This document shows positions 7,432 to 9,372 of a stretch of 9,372 nt of DNA, piece by piece (within the stretch, counting starts at the first letter, position 1; every line of letters starts with the position of its first letter). A program made the position numbers and the translations under genes. Source of the stretch: Aquisalimonas sp. (GTDB taxonomy: Bacteria; Pseudomonadota; Gammaproteobacteria; Nitrococcales; Aquisalimonadaceae); the NCBI GenBank assembly GCA_007127625.1, contig SKYZ01000176.1, positions 1 through 9,372 on the forward strand, in the 5' to 3' direction. Below the pieces are notes generated by a model. The model did not search any database. It was not told the origin of the DNA and worked only from the letters and a program-made list of their open reading frames with translations.

Positions 7432-9372
7432 ATGAAGATCAGTGAACAGTGGCTGGCGGAGTGGGTGCCTGCGGAGCTGGATACGCAGACACTTGCCCAC
7501 CGTCTGACCATGGCGGGGCTGGAAGTGGACGGCATCGAGCCGGCCGCGCCGGCCTTCAGTGACGTGGTGGTGGGCGAGATCATCGACTGCGCCCCCCACC
7601 CCGACGCCGACAAGCTCTCCCTGTGCCGGGTGAATGACGGCACCGACGAGCCCCTGCAGGTGGTCTGCGGCGCGCCCAACGCCCGTGTCGGATTGCGCGC
7701 GCCCTTCGCGCGGGTCGGCGGCGAGCTCCCCGGGGGCATGCGGATCAAGCGGGCTAAACTGCGCGGCCAGGAATCCTTCGGCATGCTGTGCTCCGCGCGG
7801 GAGCTCGGTCTCAGCGAGGATGCCGCCGGTCTGCTGGAGCTGCCCTCCGACGCACCCGTTGGTCAGGACCTGCGCCAGTGGCTGCAACTGGATGACCAGG
7901 TCATCGAGGTGGACCTTACCCCGAACCGCGGTGACTGCCTGGGCATGATCGGCGTCGCCCGGGAGGTGTCCGCGCTCACCGGCGTCGACGTCCGTGCCGC
8001 CGAGGTGGCGCCGGTTGCCGCCGGCATTGATGACACCGTCGGCGTGGAGCTGCGTGACCCTGAGGCCTGCCCGCGCTACGTTGGCCGGGTGATCCGGGGT
8101 GTGGACGTCACCGCTGCCACCCCCGTCTGGATGCAGGAGCGGCTGCGCCGTGCCGGGGTGCGTAGCCTCGGGCCGGTAGTGGACGTCACCAACTACGTCA
8201 TGCTGGAGCTGGGGCAGCCCATGCATGCCTTCGATCTGGCGAAGATCCATCAAGGGATCATCGTGCGCCAGGCGGACGCCGGCGAGAAACTGACCCTGCT
8301 CGGTGACGAGACCGTTGAGCTGCAGGCAGGCACGCTGGTTATCGCCGATCACCGCGGGCCGCTGGCCATGGCGGGCGTCATGGGCGGCGCGCCGTCCTCC
8401 GTGACCGATGACACCAGCGACATCCTCTTCGAGAGCGCCTTCTTTGCCCCGGAGGCCATGGCCGGGCGGGCGCGGGCCTACGGCCTGCATACGGATTCCT
8501 CCCACCGCTTCGAGCGCGGGGTCGACCCGGCCGGGCAGGTGCGGGCCGTGGAGCGCGCGACGGCCCTGCTGACAGGCATTGCCGGCGGGCGCCCCGGTCC
8601 GGTGGTGGACGAGCAGGTGCCCGCCGAGGTGCCGACGGAGCGCACGGTTACCCTGCGCTCTGCTCGCGTGCGGGAACTCCTGGGCATGGAGATCCCCGCC
8701 GATGAAGTCGCCGACATTCTCCAGCGCCTGGGCATGAGCCTGGCGGAGAACGACAAGGGCTGGCAGGTCTCGGTACCCGCCTACCGGTTCGATATCAGTA
8801 TCGAGGCCGACCTGATCGAAGAGCTGGCCCGGGTGCACGGCTACGACCGCATCCCCGAGACACGCCCGGCAACGCCTACGCTCATCCAGCCGCAGCCGGA
8901 GGGGCACGTGGCCCTGACGCGGCTGCGCAGCGCCCTGGTGGACCGCGGCTTTCAGGAGACCGTCACCTACAGTTTCGTCGAGCCGGGCCTGCAGCGCCTG
9001 CTGGACCCGGATCACGAGCCCGTGCCCCTGGCCAATCCCATCTCCGCCGAGCTTGCGGTGATGCGCACCTCGCTCTGGCCCGGGCTGGCCCGGGCCGCAG
9101 TGCATAACCGTCACCGGCAGCACCAGCGGCTGCGTCTGTTCGAGACCGGGCTGCGCTTCCGGGGTTCCCTGGATCAACTGAAACAACAGCCCATGCTGGG
9201 CGCCATGGTCATGGGCCCGGTGCAGCCCGAACAGTGGGGCGAAGCCACCCTGGCGGTGGACGTCTTCGATCTCAAGGGCGATCTTGAGGCCGTGCTGGCG
9301 CTCACCGGCCGCCCCGAGGCATTCTCCTTCGTCGCCGACCGCCATCCGGCGCTGCACCCGGGGCAGAGCGCC
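7432..9372 (+). CDS. pheT: Phenylalanyl-tRNA synthetase beta subunit (3' partial)
   Basis: Non-catalytic subunit that supplies editing of Tyr-tRNA-Phe and tRNA binding. 647 codons are open to the right edge, against ~795 residues in E. coli. Visible in order: N-terminal MKISEQWLAEWV; an EMAP/OB-type tRNA-binding domain (~40-150) with PHPDADKLSLCRV and CGAPNARVG; the B3/B4 editing region (~210-400) with VVDVTNYVMLELGQPMHAFD, MAGVMGG and DSSHRFERGVDP; the B5 domain (~400-475) with RELLGM and DLIEELARVHGYDRIPE; and the synthetase-like core with TYSFVEP, ANPISAELAVMRTSL and LFETG. It ends within HPALHPGQSA. The C-terminal FDX-ACB anticodon domain is cut off by the window, not lost. The start is ATG 7432; AGGAG (7422-7426) overlaps the pheS stop codon, so the two subunits should be translated from one mRNA. 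Confidence 0.98.
   Translation, partial: MKISEQWLAEWVPAELDTQTLAHRLTMAGLEVDGIEPAAPAFSDVVVGEIIDCAPHPDADKLSLCRVNDGTDEPLQVVCGAPNARVGLRAPFARVGGELPGGMRIKRAKLRGQESFGMLCSARELGLSEDAAGLLELPSDAPVGQDLRQWLQLDDQVIEVDLTPNRGDCLGMIGVAREVSALTGVDVRAAEVAPVAAGIDDTVGVELRDPEACPRYVGRVIRGVDVTAATPVWMQERLRRAGVRSLGPVVDVTNYVMLELGQPMHAFDLAKIHQGIIVRQADAGEKLTLLGDETVELQAGTLVIADHRGPLAMAGVMGGAPSSVTDDTSDILFESAFFAPEAMAGRARAYGLHTDSSHRFERGVDPAGQVRAVERATALLTGIAGGRPGPVVDEQVPAEVPTERTVTLRSARVRELLGMEIPADEVADILQRLGMSLAENDKGWQVSVPAYRFDISIEADLIEELARVHGYDRIPETRPATPTLIQPQPEGHVALTRLRSALVDRGFQETVTYSFVEPGLQRLLDPDHEPVPLANPISAELAVMRTSLWPGLARAAVHNRHRQHQRLRLFETGLRFRGSLDQLKQQPMLGAMVMGPVQPEQWGEATLAVDVFDLKGDLEAVLALTGRPEAFSFVADRHPALHPGQSA

Overview
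This window is GC-rich and, apart from its first third, carries the conserved gammaproteobacterial translation cluster thrS-infC-rpmI-rplT-pheS-pheT, all on the + strand. The protein sequences (ThrRS, IF3, L35, L20, PheS, PheT), the gene order, the non-AUG start of infC and the Gly/Cys-rich PheS insertion all suggest a high-GC gammaproteobacterium. A Chromatiales/Ectothiorhodospiraceae-type organism is my guess; the sequence does not prove the family.

Region 1 (1-2968) holds two consecutive membrane-anchored diguanylate cyclases. The first is cut by the left edge and shows membrane segment(s), a coiled coil and GGDEF. The second has a transmembrane helix, a Cache-like periplasmic sensor, a second transmembrane helix, PAS and GGDEF. 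Both keep a GGEEF active site and an RxxD inhibitory site, so both should make c-di-GMP and be product-inhibited. They are separated by about 250 nt of apparently non-coding, inverted-repeat-rich DNA.

Region 2 (2969-5602) begins with a weak terminator-like hairpin and a sigma70-like thrS promoter. Next comes a short leader containing a hairpin that closely imitates the anticodon arm of tRNA-Thr(CGU), the hallmark of the E. coli thrS translational operator. thrS follows. Near its 3' end lies a near-consensus promoter (TTGAGA-N17-TAAAAT) placed to drive infC. infC starts with the rare codon ATC, 3 nt after the thrS stop and behind a good Shine-Dalgarno, which implies IF3 autoregulation. An annotation limited to ATG/GTG/TTG starts would truncate IF3 by 39 residues.

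Region 3 (5603-9372) contains rpmI, rplT, pheS and most of pheT (right edge cuts off its C-terminus). Two intrinsic-terminator-like hairpins with 7-T tracts sit inside this apparently co-directional operon, one between infC and rpmI and one between rplT and pheS. No promoter is obvious after either, so they are best read as attenuators or partial terminators. The second has a competing upstream pairing and a small ORF whose stop overlaps the pheS start.

I see no mobile element, CRISPR array, tRNA or wholly novel protein system. The interest lies in layered regulation: a tRNA-mimic operator, an intragenic promoter, a non-canonical start and internal terminators.
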